DNA of 35,194 nucleotides from an uncultured Bacteroidales bacterium (GCA_934717185.1 CAKUYQ010000028.1:1-35194); one strand, 5' to 3'; positions 7,665 to 16,801 are shown, counted from the stretch's first letter. Made by a program: numbers and translations. Notes: generated by a model from the letters alone, not told the origin.

Positions 7665-9014
7665 TTATTTTTCTGTTATATATCTGTTAACTAACTTGTT
7701 GAATCGATACAAATAGAGTACGGCTGCGAACATTAGCCCTAAGATAAGTCCTGTCCATACTCCAACAGGGCCTAACCCCAACAGTTTTGAGCATACGTAT
7801 CCTAATGGAAGGCATACGCAGTAAAAAGCCAAGAATGAGTACATTAACGGGATTTTAACATCGTTGAGTGCTCTTAATGAGGCTATTCCCGACAATTGCG
7901 CTGCATCGAACACCTGAAATGCTGATGCAAATATGAGCAGTGTGGCGGCCATATCTATTACCTGAGGGTCTGATGTGAAGATGAGCGGCAGCTGATGCCT
8001 GAAGATGATATATATTATGCCGGCCATCCCCATAAAGGCAACACTCATGTGAATTGCGGCTTTGCCGGCCATTTTTGCTGCTATATAATCTTTTGCTCCA
8101 ACCTGATGTGACACTCTTATTGTTGCAGCTGCGCCAATACCTTGTGCTATCATGAATGATGTGGTTCCCATAGTATTGGCAATTTGATGCCCCGCAAGTG
8201 CAACCTTGCCAAACCAGCCGGACATTATGCCACTGAGGCTGAATGCTGTTACCTCTACAAGCCCTTGAATGCCAATAGGTATGGATGTGGATAGAAGCTC
8301 TTTTATCTTTTTCATTTCCAAAACATCTTTCGTAAGATACTTAAAGTAGGACTTGTATGGTTCTATTGTCATTATTAGTATGGCAAAACTTATGAATGCC
8401 AGAATTCTGCTTATAAGGGTTGCGTATGCTGCACCTGCTACTCCATATGAGGGGAACCCGCATTTTCCATATATCAGCACCCAGTTTAGGAGTATGTTTA
8501 CTATATTGGAAAATATGGTGATATACATGGCGTATTTGGTTATACCAATACCTTCGGAGAAGTTTCTTATTGCAAAGAAAAAAACACCTGGTATTAGTGA
8601 TAAAATGTTAATACTCAAGTATGTAATTGCATATTCAACAATCTCTTCATCTTGCCCCATGTTGTACATAAACGGAACAGTGGCAAAGAGAAGTGCCATT
8701 ACCGCAATTACCATTATAAAGTCCAATACAAAGGAGTTGAAGAAATATTTTGCAACATTGGCATAGTCCCCTTTTCCGTAATTCTGCCCTGCATGTGGAG
8801 TTAGTCCCTGAGTAAAGCTTATGGCAAATACAAAACCAATTAAGAATATGGTGTTGGCAAATGCAACTCCTGCAAACTGGGTTGTTCCCAAATGTCCAAC
8901 CATTATGTTGTCTGCAAACTGTACGGTAACCTGCCCGGCCTGTGCCACCATTACAGGTGCTGCCAAGACAAGGTTTCTTTTATAGAATGGAAGATATTCC
9001 TTAAATGAAAACAT
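7665..9014 (-). CDS. MATE family efflux transporter (NorM-like)
   Basis: The 449-aa integral membrane protein has about 12 hydrophobic segments and the two-fold MATE pattern, with PVMVAQAGQVTVQFADNIMVG in the first half and a matching SIPIGIQGLVEVTAF at the start of the second. Members export cationic drugs or metabolites in exchange for Na+ or H+. Length is normal. It is transcribed divergently from the phosphohexomutase gene, with its own -7 box at 9050-9057. The substrate cannot be predicted. Confidence 0.93.
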   Translation of the reverse strand: MFSFKEYLPFYKRNLVLAAPVMVAQAGQVTVQFADNIMVGHLGTTQFAGVAFANTIFLIGFVFAISFTQGLTPHAGQNYGKGDYANVAKYFFNSFVLDFIMVIAVMALLFATVPFMYNMGQDEEIVEYAITYLSINILSLIPGVFFFAIRNFSEGIGITKYAMYITIFSNIVNILLNWVLIYGKCGFPSYGVAGAAYATLISRILAFISFAILIMTIEPYKSYFKYLTKDVLEMKKIKELLSTSIPIGIQGLVEVTAFSLSGIMSGWFGKVALAGHQIANTMGTTSFMIAQGIGAAATIRVSHQVGAKDYIAAKMAGKAAIHMSVAFMGMAGIIYIIFRHQLPLIFTSDPQVIDMAATLLIFASAFQVFDAAQLSGIASLRALNDVKIPLMYSFLAFYCVCLPLGYVCSKLLGLGPVGVWTGLILGLMFAAVLYLYRFNKLVNRYITEK

Positions 9015-9049
9015 TTTTATTTTGTTAAACTATCATTAATATAAGGCCG

Positions 9050-9057
9050 CAAAGGTA
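9050..9057 (-). promoter_or_regulatory. -7 promoter box for the MATE gene
   Basis: TACCTTTG on the minus strand, 36 nt before the MATE start, followed by GC as in other boxes here. It is back to back with the phosphohexomutase box. Confidence 0.55.
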
Positions 9058-9068
9058 GTATTTTTCTT

Positions 9069-9076
9069 TATCTTTG
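9069..9076 (+). promoter_or_regulatory. -7 promoter box for the phosphohexomutase gene
   Basis: TATCTTTG matches TAnnTTTG, 78 nt before the ATG at 9155, 11 bp from the oppositely oriented MATE box. The -33 regions of the two promoters must overlap, so they may compete. Confidence 0.6.
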
Positions 9077-9154
9077 CGGATGTGAGTGCAGAAAGGGGAA
9101 ATTTGTAGGGAAGCGGATTATAAATATGATTGAAGTTGAAAACAGAATATAATT

Positions 9155-10816
9155 ATGATTGCAGATTATCTTAAAAGGGCTGAGGCGTGGACTGCGCCGG
9201 AGTTTGATGAGGCTACCCGTAATGAGGTTAAGCAGATGATATTGGATAACTCAAAAGAGTTGGAGGATGCTTTTTATAAAAATCTTGAGTTTGGCACAGG
9301 CGGATTGAGGGGTATTATGGGGGTTGGTACAAACAGAATGAATGTTTATACGGTTGGAATGGCAACACAAGGATTGGCTAACTATCTGAAGGATAATTTT
9401 AAGGACAGACGTGAGATAAAGGTGGCTGTTTCGTACGATTGCCGTAATCATAGCAAGGAGTTTGCCAAGGTTACAGCTGAAGTGTTTGCTGCCAACGGCA
9501 TTACCGTGTACCTTTTTGATGAGTTGAGACCAACACCGGAGCTGAGCTACACAATAAGGCATTTGGGGTGTCAGGCAGGTGTTATGGTAACGGCTTCGCA
9601 TAATCCAAAGGAGTATAACGGTTATAAGGCATACTGGGAGGATGGCGCACAGATAACCGCCCCGCATGATACCAATATTGTTAATGAGGTTGCAAAGATT
9701 GCAGGCCCTTCTGAGGTTAGGTTCAAAGGGGGAGAGGATAGGATCCATATTATTGGCAAAGAGGTGGATGAGGCGTATCTAAAGGATATCCTGTCGCTTA
9801 TGCTCTCGCCAAATGCCGTTGCCAAACATGGTGATATAAAGATTGTTTATACTCCGCTTCATGGTACCGGAGTTAGATTGGTTCCCGAGGCTTTGCGCAG
9901 GCTTGGTTTTAAGAATTTGTATTTTGTTGAGGCTCAGAATGTAAACGATGGTAATTTTCCTACTGTAAAATCTCCTAACCCCGAGGAGAAATCTGCTTTG
10001 GAGATGGCTGTCAACAGAGCCGATGAGGTTGGGGCAGACCTTGTTATGGCTACAGACCCTGATGCAGACCGTGTTGGTATTGCAGTTAGGGACAATAATG
10101 GCAAGATGTTGCTTTTGAACGGCAACCAGACCGCCTCTATCTTAACATATTACATGCTAACCCGTTGGAAAGAGCTTGGCAAGCTTAATGAGAATACCTA
10201 TATGGTTAAAACAATAGTTACCACAGAGTTGCTTTCAAAGATTGCTGAATCTTTTGGCGTTAAGATGTACAACGTGCTTACCGGTTTCAAATATATTGCT
10301 CAAGTTGTGCGTGAGAATGAGGGCAAGAAGCTGTTTATTGGCGGTGGCGAGGAGAGTTACGGATTCAATGCCGGAGAGTTTGTGCGTGACAAGGATGCTG
10401 TGGTGGCGTGTTCGCTTATTGCCGAATGTGCGGCTTGGTGCTGTGAGCGTGGGCTTACTCTTTACGGACAGTTGCAGGAGATTTACAAAGAGTATGGTTT
10501 GTATAAGGAGGCGTTGGTCTCTTTAACCAAGAAAGGGAAAGAGGGATTGGAGGAGATTCAGAATATGATGAAGCAGTTCCGTTCAAATCCTCCAAAAGAG
10601 CTTGGCGGCTCGCCTGTTATTAAGGTGATCGATTATCAATTACCTGCAGAGACCGGTCTGCCAAAATCCAACGTTTTGCAGTTCTTTACGCAATCTGAGT
10701 GCATTGTTTCTGTAAGACCTTCGGGCACAGAGCCTAAGATCAAATTCTATTTTGAGGCAAGAGGCTGTGATGCAGATGATAAGATCAGCAAATTAAAGGC
10801 ATCACTTAATCTTTAG
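9155..10816 (+). CDS. Phospho-sugar mutase (phosphoglucomutase/phosphomannomutase)
   Basis: The 553-aa protein is an alpha-D-phosphohexomutase with the four expected sites. The phosphoserine loop is TASHNP (146-151, Ser148), the Mg2+ loop DPDADR (301-306), the sugar loop GGGEESYG (396-403) and the phosphate loop RPSGTEPK (521-528). It interconverts 1- and 6-phospho-hexoses, feeding glycolysis, storage polysaccharide and nucleotide sugars. The length suits the PgcA/PGM2-like branch rather than the ~460-aa ManB/GlmM branch. It is monocistronic: it has its own promoter and ends at a strong terminator 10 bp past its stop. Glucose versus mannose preference cannot be read from sequence. Confidence 0.94.
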   Translation: MIADYLKRAEAWTAPEFDEATRNEVKQMILDNSKELEDAFYKNLEFGTGGLRGIMGVGTNRMNVYTVGMATQGLANYLKDNFKDRREIKVAVSYDCRNHSKEFAKVTAEVFAANGITVYLFDELRPTPELSYTIRHLGCQAGVMVTASHNPKEYNGYKAYWEDGAQITAPHDTNIVNEVAKIAGPSEVRFKGGEDRIHIIGKEVDEAYLKDILSLMLSPNAVAKHGDIKIVYTPLHGTGVRLVPEALRRLGFKNLYFVEAQNVNDGNFPTVKSPNPEEKSALEMAVNRADEVGADLVMATDPDADRVGIAVRDNNGKMLLLNGNQTASILTYYMLTRWKELGKLNENTYMVKTIVTTELLSKIAESFGVKMYNVLTGFKYIAQVVRENEGKKLFIGGGEESYGFNAGEFVRDKDAVVACSLIAECAAWCCERGLTLYGQLQEIYKEYGLYKEALVSLTKKGKEGLEEIQNMMKQFRSNPPKELGGSPVIKVIDYQLPAETGLPKSNVLQFFTQSECIVSVRPSGTEPKIKFYFEARGCDADDKISKLKASLNL

Positions 10817-10826
10817 GAATAAAAAA

Positions 10827-10865
10827 AAGCTTCCCGACAAATCTCCAAAATCTGTCGGGAAGCTT
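10827..10865. terminator. Bidirectional intrinsic terminator between phosphohexomutase and hsp20
   Basis: A perfect 13-bp stem (10827-10839 with 10853-10865) has a 13-nt loop. An A-run precedes it and a T-rich stretch follows, so it can serve both convergent genes. The stem contains the recurrent word TTGTCGGGAA (minus strand at 10831-10840). Confidence 0.85.
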
Positions 10866-10885
10866 CTATTTATTTGAGCGAGTTA

Positions 10886-11314
10886 CTATTTGATCTCAAT
10901 CTGCCTCTGCAATTTAGCCTCCTCCTTGCATGTTACTTTAGGAAGAGTAACGTAAAGAATACCGTTTTCAACTTTTGCCTCAATCAACTCTCTATCTACA
11001 TTCTCCGGAAGAGAGTAAGATTGCTGGTAGTTGGTGTATGAGAACTCTCTACGCAAGTAGTGGTTTTTCTTATCCTCATCCTTGTGTTCCAATTTGTTCT
11101 CTATTGCAACAACAAGGTTGCCCTCGCTATCTACATTCACTCTGCAAAACTCCTTCTTAACACCCGGAGCCGCAACTTCCATTATATATTCTTTAGCATT
11201 CTCTTTGACATTTACCGCAGGAGCTGTAGCGTTGAAACGTGGTGTCCAATCGTTACTGTCAAAAAACTCGTCAAACACTGTAGGGAACCAATTTCTATTC
11301 ATTACCGGTAGCAT
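10886..11314 (-). CDS. Hsp20/alpha-crystallin small heat-shock protein
   Basis: The 142-aa chaperone binds unfolding proteins as an ATP-independent holdase in the cytoplasm. The alpha-crystallin domain spans about 32-135, with APGVKKEF near 49-56 and the hallmark A-x-x-x-N-G-I-L (AKVENGIL, about 112-119). The C-terminal tail ends in RQIEIK, containing the I-x-I motif used for oligomer assembly. The start at 11314 (rather than the Met four codons later) is fixed by a strong AGGAGG 7 nt upstream. It converges on the phosphohexomutase gene with a shared terminator. Confidence 0.95.
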   Translation of the reverse strand: MLPVMNRNWFPTVFDEFFDSNDWTPRFNATAPAVNVKENAKEYIMEVAAPGVKKEFCRVNVDSEGNLVVAIENKLEHKDEDKKNHYLRREFSYTNYQQSYSLPENVDRELIEAKVENGILYVTLPKVTCKEEAKLQRQIEIK

Positions 11315-11320
11315 AACTAA

Positions 11321-11328
11321 ACCTCCTA
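11321..11328 (-). promoter_or_regulatory. Unusually strong Shine-Dalgarno sequence for hsp20
   Basis: The minus strand reads TAGGAGGT, with AGGAGG 7 nt before the ATG. Most genes in this window have no such sequence, as expected for Bacteroidota, so this one stands out and decides the start codon. Confidence 0.7.
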
Positions 11329-11536
11329 TATTAATTAATTTTTACTTCTGTTCTTGGATTGCTCAACCTTGTGTTACATACTCTGTATCATTTGGTTTCG
11401 CGTTCCGAATGGAGTGTTTTGACAACCTTTGTGCCAATGCCTTTTTTGCCCTGTTGCAGGTGAAAAACGGTAACATTTTGTCATAAAAGATGCAAATTTT
11501 TCATCTTTGTGCCAATGTGTCATGTGGTAAATTAAG

Positions 11537-11568
11537 TTTGGTAGTTTGGTGATTAATATCTATTTTTG
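11537..11568 (+). promoter_or_regulatory. rpsA: Promoter for rpsA
   Basis: TTTG at 11537-11540, a 20-nt spacer, and TATTTTTG at 11561-11568 fit the Bacteroidota consensus closely. The leader before the ATG at 11659 is about 85 nt. Confidence 0.7.
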
Positions 11569-11658
11569 CGCTTTGATGCTCAAAGGCGGGGATTGAAGAA
11601 CCGTTTTTAGCTTTATACATAATGTTTAACCCACTTGTTTGAAGTAAAATTTAAAGAA

Positions 11659-13569
11659 ATGAGTAAAGAAAAACAGATTTTAGAGGCCGAAGAGGCTGAA
11701 GTAGCTCCTGTTCGCAAGAATGAGGAGAAGATGGAGTCTTTTGTAGAGGAGACTCCTGCAATTGTAGATGCAACAAAAAAGCGTAAAAGCAATGCATCTG
11801 TTCCGGTAGACAAATTTGACTGGGACGCATTCGAGAAAGATGCTGATTACGGCGACAAGGCAAAAGTTGAAGAGGAGTATGACAAGACTCTTTCAACTGT
11901 AAAAGAGAATGAGGTTGTTGAGGGTACCGTTGTAGCTATAACAAAAAGAGAGGTTCTTGTTAACATAGGTTACAAGAGCGAAGGTGTTATCTCTGTTAAT
12001 GAGTTCAGGTATAATCCTGATCTTGCAGTAGGTGACAAAGTAGAAGTTTACGTAGAAAATGCTGAGGATAAGAAAGGTCAGCTTATTCTATCGCACAAGA
12101 GAGCCCGTTCACTCAGATCATGGGATAGAGTTAACGAGGCATTTGAGCAAAACGAAATCGTTAAGGGTTACGTTAAATGCCGTACTAAGGGCGGTATGAT
12201 CGTAGATGTATTTGGCATTGAGGCATTCTTGCCGGGTTCTCAGATTGAGGTTAAGCCTATTAGAGACTACGATATTTATGTTAACAAGACTATGGACTTT
12301 AAGATTGTTAAGATCAATCATGAGTTCAGAAATGTTGTTGTTTCCCATAAAGCTCTTATTGAGGCAGAGCTTGAGGCTCAGAAAGCAGATATCATTGGAA
12401 AACTTGAGAAAGGCCAGATCCTTGAGGGTACAGTTAAGAACATCACATCATACGGCGTATTCGTTGACCTTGGCGGTGTAGACGGTCTTATTCATATTAC
12501 AGATCTTTCATGGGGCAGAATCAACCATCCTGAGGAGGTTGTTAAATTGGATGACAAGATTAATGTTGTTATTTTGGACTTTGATGATACAAAGAAACGT
12601 ATTGCTCTTGGTCTTAAGCAGCTTACTCCACATCCATGGGATGCTCTTGATCCAAATCTTAAAGTTGGTGACAAGGTTAAAGGTAAAGTTGTTGTTATTG
12701 CAGACTACGGCGCATTCATTGAGATCCAGCCAGGCGTTGAGGGTCTTATCCACGTGTCTGAGATGTCTTGGTCTTCTCACCTCAGAAGCGCTCAGGACTT
12801 CCTTAAAGTTGGAGACGAGGTAGAGGCTGTTATCCTTACATTGGACAGAGAGGAGAGAAAGATGTCTCTTGGTATTAAACAGCTTAAACCGGATCCATGG
12901 GCAAACATCGCAGAGAAATATCCTGTAGGTTCTAAACATACAGCAATAGTTAGAAACTTCACCAACTTTGGTGTATTCGTAGAGTTGGATGAAGGTGTAG
13001 ACGGATTGGTTCACATTAGCGACCTTTCATGGACCAAGAAGGTTAAACATCCATCTGAGTTCACTCAGATTGGCGAGCCTTTAGAGGTTGTAGTTCTTGA
13101 GATAGATCAGGAGAACAGAAGACTTAGCCTTGGTCACAAACAGTTGGAGGAGAACCCTTGGGATGTATTTGAGACTGTATTTACAGTTGGCTCTATCCAT
13201 GAGGGTACAATCACATCTGTTAACGATAAAGGCGCTACAGTTGCACTTGAGTATGGTATTGAGGGATTCGCTCCTGCCAAGACCCTTGTAAAAGAGGATG
13301 GCACAACTGCAAAACCAGAGGAGAAACTTCCATTCAAGGTTATTGAGTTCAGCAAAGCCAACAAGAAGATAGTTCTTTCTCACTCCAGAATAGCTGAGGA
13401 TGCCAAGAGAGCAGAAGAGGCTAAAGAGAGCAAAGAGAGGAGCGCAGAAGCTGAGTCAACTCAGAAGGCTGTAAAGAAGATAAAATCTAATATAGAGAAG
13501 ACAACTCTTGGAGATATTGATGCTCTTGCTGCTCTTAAATCTGAAATGGAAAAGAATCAGGAAAAATAG
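11659..13569 (+). CDS. rpsA: 30S ribosomal protein S1
   Basis: The 636-aa protein has six S1 RNA-binding repeats (about residues 84-148, 165-230, 252-320, 336-405, 422-492 and 508-576). The later ones carry typical sequences such as GVFVDLGGVDGLIHITDLSW. S1 brings mRNA to the 30S subunit, which matters in Bacteroidota, where Shine-Dalgarno pairing is little used. The N-terminal ~80 residues are acidic and variable, and the C-terminal tail is charged, rich in Lys and Glu. An upstream in-frame TTG at 11635 is rejected: the ATG at 11659 starts MSKEKQ and follows an A-rich stretch. rnz follows after 3 bp, so the two are likely co-translated. Confidence 0.95.
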   Translation: MSKEKQILEAEEAEVAPVRKNEEKMESFVEETPAIVDATKKRKSNASVPVDKFDWDAFEKDADYGDKAKVEEEYDKTLSTVKENEVVEGTVVAITKREVLVNIGYKSEGVISVNEFRYNPDLAVGDKVEVYVENAEDKKGQLILSHKRARSLRSWDRVNEAFEQNEIVKGYVKCRTKGGMIVDVFGIEAFLPGSQIEVKPIRDYDIYVNKTMDFKIVKINHEFRNVVVSHKALIEAELEAQKADIIGKLEKGQILEGTVKNITSYGVFVDLGGVDGLIHITDLSWGRINHPEEVVKLDDKINVVILDFDDTKKRIALGLKQLTPHPWDALDPNLKVGDKVKGKVVVIADYGAFIEIQPGVEGLIHVSEMSWSSHLRSAQDFLKVGDEVEAVILTLDREERKMSLGIKQLKPDPWANIAEKYPVGSKHTAIVRNFTNFGVFVELDEGVDGLVHISDLSWTKKVKHPSEFTQIGEPLEVVVLEIDQENRRLSLGHKQLEENPWDVFETVFTVGSIHEGTITSVNDKGATVALEYGIEGFAPAKTLVKEDGTTAKPEEKLPFKVIEFSKANKKIVLSHSRIAEDAKRAEEAKESKERSAEAESTQKAVKKIKSNIEKTTLGDIDALAALKSEMEKNQEK

Positions 13570-13572
13570 TTG

Positions 13573-14502
13573 ATGGAATTTTCATTGACAACATTGGGGA
13601 CTGCTTCGGCACTCCCCACTGCTTACAGATATCCAAGCGCTCACGTGGTTACATTCCGTGAGCGTTTGTTTTTGGTAGACTGCGGAGAGGGTGCGCAGAT
13701 GCAGATGAGGAGAGCCGGTGTGCCGTTCTCAAAGATTGATAACATCTTTTTGAGTCATCTGCACGGCGATCATTTCTTCGGCCTCTTTGGGTTGCTTTCA
13801 ACGTTCGGTATGATGGGACGGCTTCAACCTCTATACATCTATGCGCCTGAGGGTTTTAAGAGGAGCTTAGACTATTTTCTGTCTGAGTTTGGAGATGGTA
13901 TAAAGTATGAAATCAGGTTCACCCCCGTAAAGTGCAAGGAGCCAACGACTATAATAGATGGTAAAAAATTGGAGGTAATAGCATTCCCGTTGCGGCACAG
14001 GATGGAGACATACGGCTATATCTTTAGGGAGAAGGTCCCGCAGCTTAACGTATACAAGCATCTTATTGAACCCTACAATTTGACATTAAGAGAGATTGGC
14101 AGCTTTAAGAACGGTGAAGATGTTCTAAGAGAGGATGGAACGCTACTGTTGAATAAAGATTTTGCCTATTTGCCATACTCTTCCAGACAGATTGCCTATT
14201 GCTCAGACACGGCTCCATTTGCCAAACTGCCGGAATATGTGAAAGGTTCAGATCTGCTCTACCACGAGGCCACCTTTGGCAGTGATCTTAAGGATATTGC
14301 AAGTTGTACAATGCACTCAACGGCAGAGCAGGCAGCTAATACGGCTGTTTTGTCGGGAAGCAAAAAACTTATATTAGGACACTTCTCTTCCCGATATAAA
14401 TCCCCTTTATGTCTGTTGGAGGAGGCAAGAAAAATTTTTAAAGAGAGCTATTTGGCGGAGGAGGGAACGAAATTTGAAGTGCCGTTTGTACCTAATAAGT
14501 AA
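13573..14502 (+). CDS. rnz: Ribonuclease Z
   Basis: The 309-aa metallo-beta-lactamase-fold nuclease removes the 3' trailer of tRNA precursors. The zinc motif SHLHGDH lies at 61-67; DCGEG (36-40) and YCSDTAPF further on are family hallmarks, and the later histidines occur in HEATF and GHFSSRY. Length matches bacterial RNase Z (about 305-310 aa). The ATG at 13573 is preferred to the TTG directly before it. It begins 3 bp after rpsA, which ties tRNA maturation to ribosomal protein expression in one transcript. Confidence 0.94.
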   Translation: MEFSLTTLGTASALPTAYRYPSAHVVTFRERLFLVDCGEGAQMQMRRAGVPFSKIDNIFLSHLHGDHFFGLFGLLSTFGMMGRLQPLYIYAPEGFKRSLDYFLSEFGDGIKYEIRFTPVKCKEPTTIIDGKKLEVIAFPLRHRMETYGYIFREKVPQLNVYKHLIEPYNLTLREIGSFKNGEDVLREDGTLLLNKDFAYLPYSSRQIAYCSDTAPFAKLPEYVKGSDLLYHEATFGSDLKDIASCTMHSTAEQAANTAVLSGSKKLILGHFSSRYKSPLCLLEEARKIFKESYLAEEGTKFEVPFVPNK

Positions 14503-14570
14503 GCGTTAAAAAATAAGTTGGAAAAGATTTAGCAGTATTTTTGAGGATAGATGTCTTTTTGAAGATGGAG

Positions 14571-14585
14571 TGTGCCGGCGGCACA
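14571..14585. other. Small GC-rich hairpin between rnz and the S41 protease gene
   Basis: TGTGCC and GGCACA form a perfect 6-bp stem with a 3-nt loop in an otherwise AT-rich gap. A TATTTTTG box lies upstream at 14536-14543. There is no U-run, so a leader hairpin is more likely than a terminator. Confidence 0.4.
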
Positions 14586-14672
14586 TGACTGATGAGAAAA
14601 GAAATATAGACCGAAAAGACAATTAAAGATTACCAGGTTATTTTTTTAAGATTACTAAATGAATACGATACA

Positions 14673-16256
14673 ATGATTAAGTTTTGCAGATTTTTACATG
14701 CGGCTGTTCTTTTAGCGGCTCTGATTTTTGTTACATTCGATAATCTAAAAGCTCAGGATATATCCAAAGATATAAGGAAACTTGCGCAGACCATGTATTA
14801 CATGAATAGGTACTACCTTGATACTGTTAACTTTACACAAATATCAGACGAGGCTGTGTCTGCCATGATGAAAAAGTTGGACCCACACTCCGCTTTTATT
14901 TCGGCCAAGGATGTTAAGGCGATGAACGAGCCGTTAGAGGGAAATTTTGATGGTATCGGGATTGAATTTGCCATTATAAACGACTCATTGTCTGTACAGA
15001 ACGTAATTGCAGGCGGGCCGTCTGAGAAGGTTGGACTTAGAACAGGAGACAAGATTGTATCTGTTGACGGCGAGGCTATATCGGGGACTAATTTAGATAT
15101 CCCAAGAGTCCATAAATATTTGCGTGGGCCAAAAGGTTCAAGAGTTGAGTTGGGAATATTTAGAAAGGGGGTACCGGAAATTTTAGACTATACGGTTGTA
15201 AGAGACAGGATTCCAATTAATAGCATAGATTCTCATTATCTTACTCCCGACAATATTCTCTATATAAGGCTTACAAGATTTGCTGCAACCTCGTACGATG
15301 AGTTGATAGATGTGCTGCGTGGTCTGAGCCGCAAACCCTCTGGAATTATTCTTGATTTAAGAAGCAACGGGGGAGGTTATCTTACTGCTGCACTTATGAT
15401 TGCAAATGAATTTCTATATAAAGGCGAGATGATTCTCTATACAGAGGGGTTGAGGTCTCCGCGCAAGATGGAATATGCAGACGGACGCGGTGTGCTTAAA
15501 GATATAAAGACTGCTGTGCTTATAGATGAGAATTCCGCCTCTGCAAGTGAGATAGTTTCCGGTGCTTTGCAAGATTGGGACAGAGCTACCATTATTGGAA
15601 GAAAGAGCTTTGGCAAAGGCCTTGTTCAGCAACAGTTGCCTTTGGAGGATGGTTCGGTAATAAGATTAACGGTTGCAAGGTATCATACCCCAAGCGGAAG
15701 GGTTATACAGGCTCCGTACGAGATGGGAGATGCTGCAGGCTATTACAAGAATTTTTATGAAAGGTACAAACGCGGGGAATATTTTAGCAAAGACAGTATT
15801 CAACTTCCGGATTCTTTAAAGTACCAGACACTCAGATTAAAAAGGACAGTATATGGCGGTGGCGGAATAATGCCGGATATTTTTATCCCTGCAGATACAA
15901 GTTTTTATACCCCGTTTTATGGTGAATTAGTAAGAAAAGGGATCATTACAGATTTTGCAAATGACTATTCAGACAAGCATAGGGATGAATTGGCAAGCCT
16001 TTATAAAGATTACAATACCTTTATTGAAAAGTATAATGTAACAGATGATCTGTTTGGGCAATTTTTATTATACGCAGAAAAAAAAGGGGCAAAGCCAAAA
16101 GAGGGACAGCTTGAAATATCGGGAAACGAGATTAAAAGATATATAAAGAGCCTTGTTGTACGTAATATGTACGGTTTTAACCGGTTTATAGAGTATCTTA
16201 ACAGGGATGACAGAGAGGTGCAGAGGGCACTTGATGTTATAAGAGGGAAAGAATAA
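14673..16256 (+). CDS. S41 family C-terminal processing peptidase
   Basis: The 527-aa serine protease has a signal peptide (cleavage near KAQ, residue 28), a PDZ domain (about 90-165, with GPSEKVGLRTGDKI) and a tail-specific protease domain. The catalytic Ser lies in SASASE (288-293) and Lys315 in SFGKG, giving the Ser-Lys dyad of CtpA/Prc. It would act in the periplasm, trimming or degrading envelope proteins. The C-terminal ~130 residues are an extra charged region common in Bacteroidota members. Its stop codon lies at the edge of a terminator. The gene is separate from rnz (170-bp gap). Confidence 0.92.
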   Translation: MIKFCRFLHAAVLLAALIFVTFDNLKAQDISKDIRKLAQTMYYMNRYYLDTVNFTQISDEAVSAMMKKLDPHSAFISAKDVKAMNEPLEGNFDGIGIEFAIINDSLSVQNVIAGGPSEKVGLRTGDKIVSVDGEAISGTNLDIPRVHKYLRGPKGSRVELGIFRKGVPEILDYTVVRDRIPINSIDSHYLTPDNILYIRLTRFAATSYDELIDVLRGLSRKPSGIILDLRSNGGGYLTAALMIANEFLYKGEMILYTEGLRSPRKMEYADGRGVLKDIKTAVLIDENSASASEIVSGALQDWDRATIIGRKSFGKGLVQQQLPLEDGSVIRLTVARYHTPSGRVIQAPYEMGDAAGYYKNFYERYKRGEYFSKDSIQLPDSLKYQTLRLKRTVYGGGGIMPDIFIPADTSFYTPFYGELVRKGIITDFANDYSDKHRDELASLYKDYNTFIEKYNVTDDLFGQFLLYAEKKGAKPKEGQLEISGNEIKRYIKSLVVRNMYGFNRFIEYLNRDDREVQRALDVIRGKE

Positions 16257-16284
16257 AAAAACGGCGCTTGCATGCCGTTTTTTT
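16255..16284. terminator. Bidirectional terminator between the S41 protease and cdd
   Basis: ACGGC (16261-16265) pairs with GCCGT (16274-16278) around an 8-nt loop, extended by an A-run on the left and a T-run on the right, so it can work on both strands. It starts within the S41 gene's TAA stop. Confidence 0.8.
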
Positions 16285-16767
16285 TTACTCTTTCCCTAAA
16301 TTGTCAAAAGCAAAAGGCAGTATACATTCAACAGAATCAAGTACTCTTACCATACTCCTGCTGCCAACAATAACCTTTATCTTTTCACCTCCTCTTATCT
16401 GTGATTCCTGTAACACCTGCCTGCATGCCCCGCATGGATAGGTGAGATCTGTTGTAAGTTGGCCGTTTACTTTGGCTGCTACAGCAATTTTTACAATAGG
16501 TGTATTTGGATATTTTGAATGTGCGTAAAAAATTGCGGAACGTTCTGCGCACAACCCGGATGGATATGCTGCATTTTCTTGGTTTGCAGCTGTTATAACC
16601 TCTCCGTTTTTAAGCAGTAATGCTGCACCTACGTGAAATTTTGAGTATGGAGCATACGCATTGTCAGTTGCTTTTTGTGCAGCTTTAAGAAGCTCCTTCT
16701 CATCTGCAGGTAGCTCCTCTATAGATGCATAGTCTGTATAGTCGATGACTAATTTTTTTCTTTCCAT
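16285..16767 (-). CDS. cdd: Cytidine deaminase
   Basis: The 160-aa enzyme hydrolyses (deoxy)cytidine to (deoxy)uridine in pyrimidine salvage. The zinc-site residues are visible: C73-A-E75 (SGLCAERSA, with Glu75 as proton shuttle) and PCGAC with C112 and C115. NQENAAYPSG supplies substrate contacts. I start at the ATG at 16767 (MERKKLV); a longer frame to 16854 would cross a TACTTTTG promoter box at 16794-16801. It converges on the S41 protease gene. Confidence 0.94.
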   Translation of the reverse strand: MERKKLVIDYTDYASIEELPADEKELLKAAQKATDNAYAPYSKFHVGAALLLKNGEVITAANQENAAYPSGLCAERSAIFYAHSKYPNTPIVKIAVAAKVNGQLTTDLTYPCGACRQVLQESQIRGGEKIKVIVGSRSMVRVLDSVECILPFAFDNLGKE

Positions 16768-16793
16768 ATCGTTCACTCTAATTGTCCTTACTG

Positions 16794-16801
16794 CAAAAGT
16801 A
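16794..16801 (-). promoter_or_regulatory. cdd: -7 promoter box for cdd
   Basis: TACTTTTG on the minus strand, followed by GC, 26 nt before the cdd ATG. No clear -33 box is seen. Confidence 0.5.

Larger units (their letters stand above)
11315..11658. other. hsp20-rpsA divergent intergenic region
   Basis: This 344-bp region holds the hsp20 ribosome site, two copies of the 13-mer CTTTGTGCCAATG (11427-11439 and 11505-11517), the rpsA promoter (11537-11568) and the rpsA leader. I see no gene, hairpin or RNA motif beyond these. Confidence 0.6.

Noticed and set aside
8353..8766. 137-aa plus-strand ORF
   Set aside because: It lies fully antisense inside the MATE gene, has no promoter or recognisable domain, and its codon use is a mirror of the real gene.
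9251..9748. 165-aa minus-strand ORF
   Set aside because: It is a shadow of the phosphohexomutase gene with no domain or start signals.
12508..13014. 168-aa minus-strand ORF
   Set aside because: It is antisense to the S1 repeats of rpsA and owes its length to the repeated structure of that gene.
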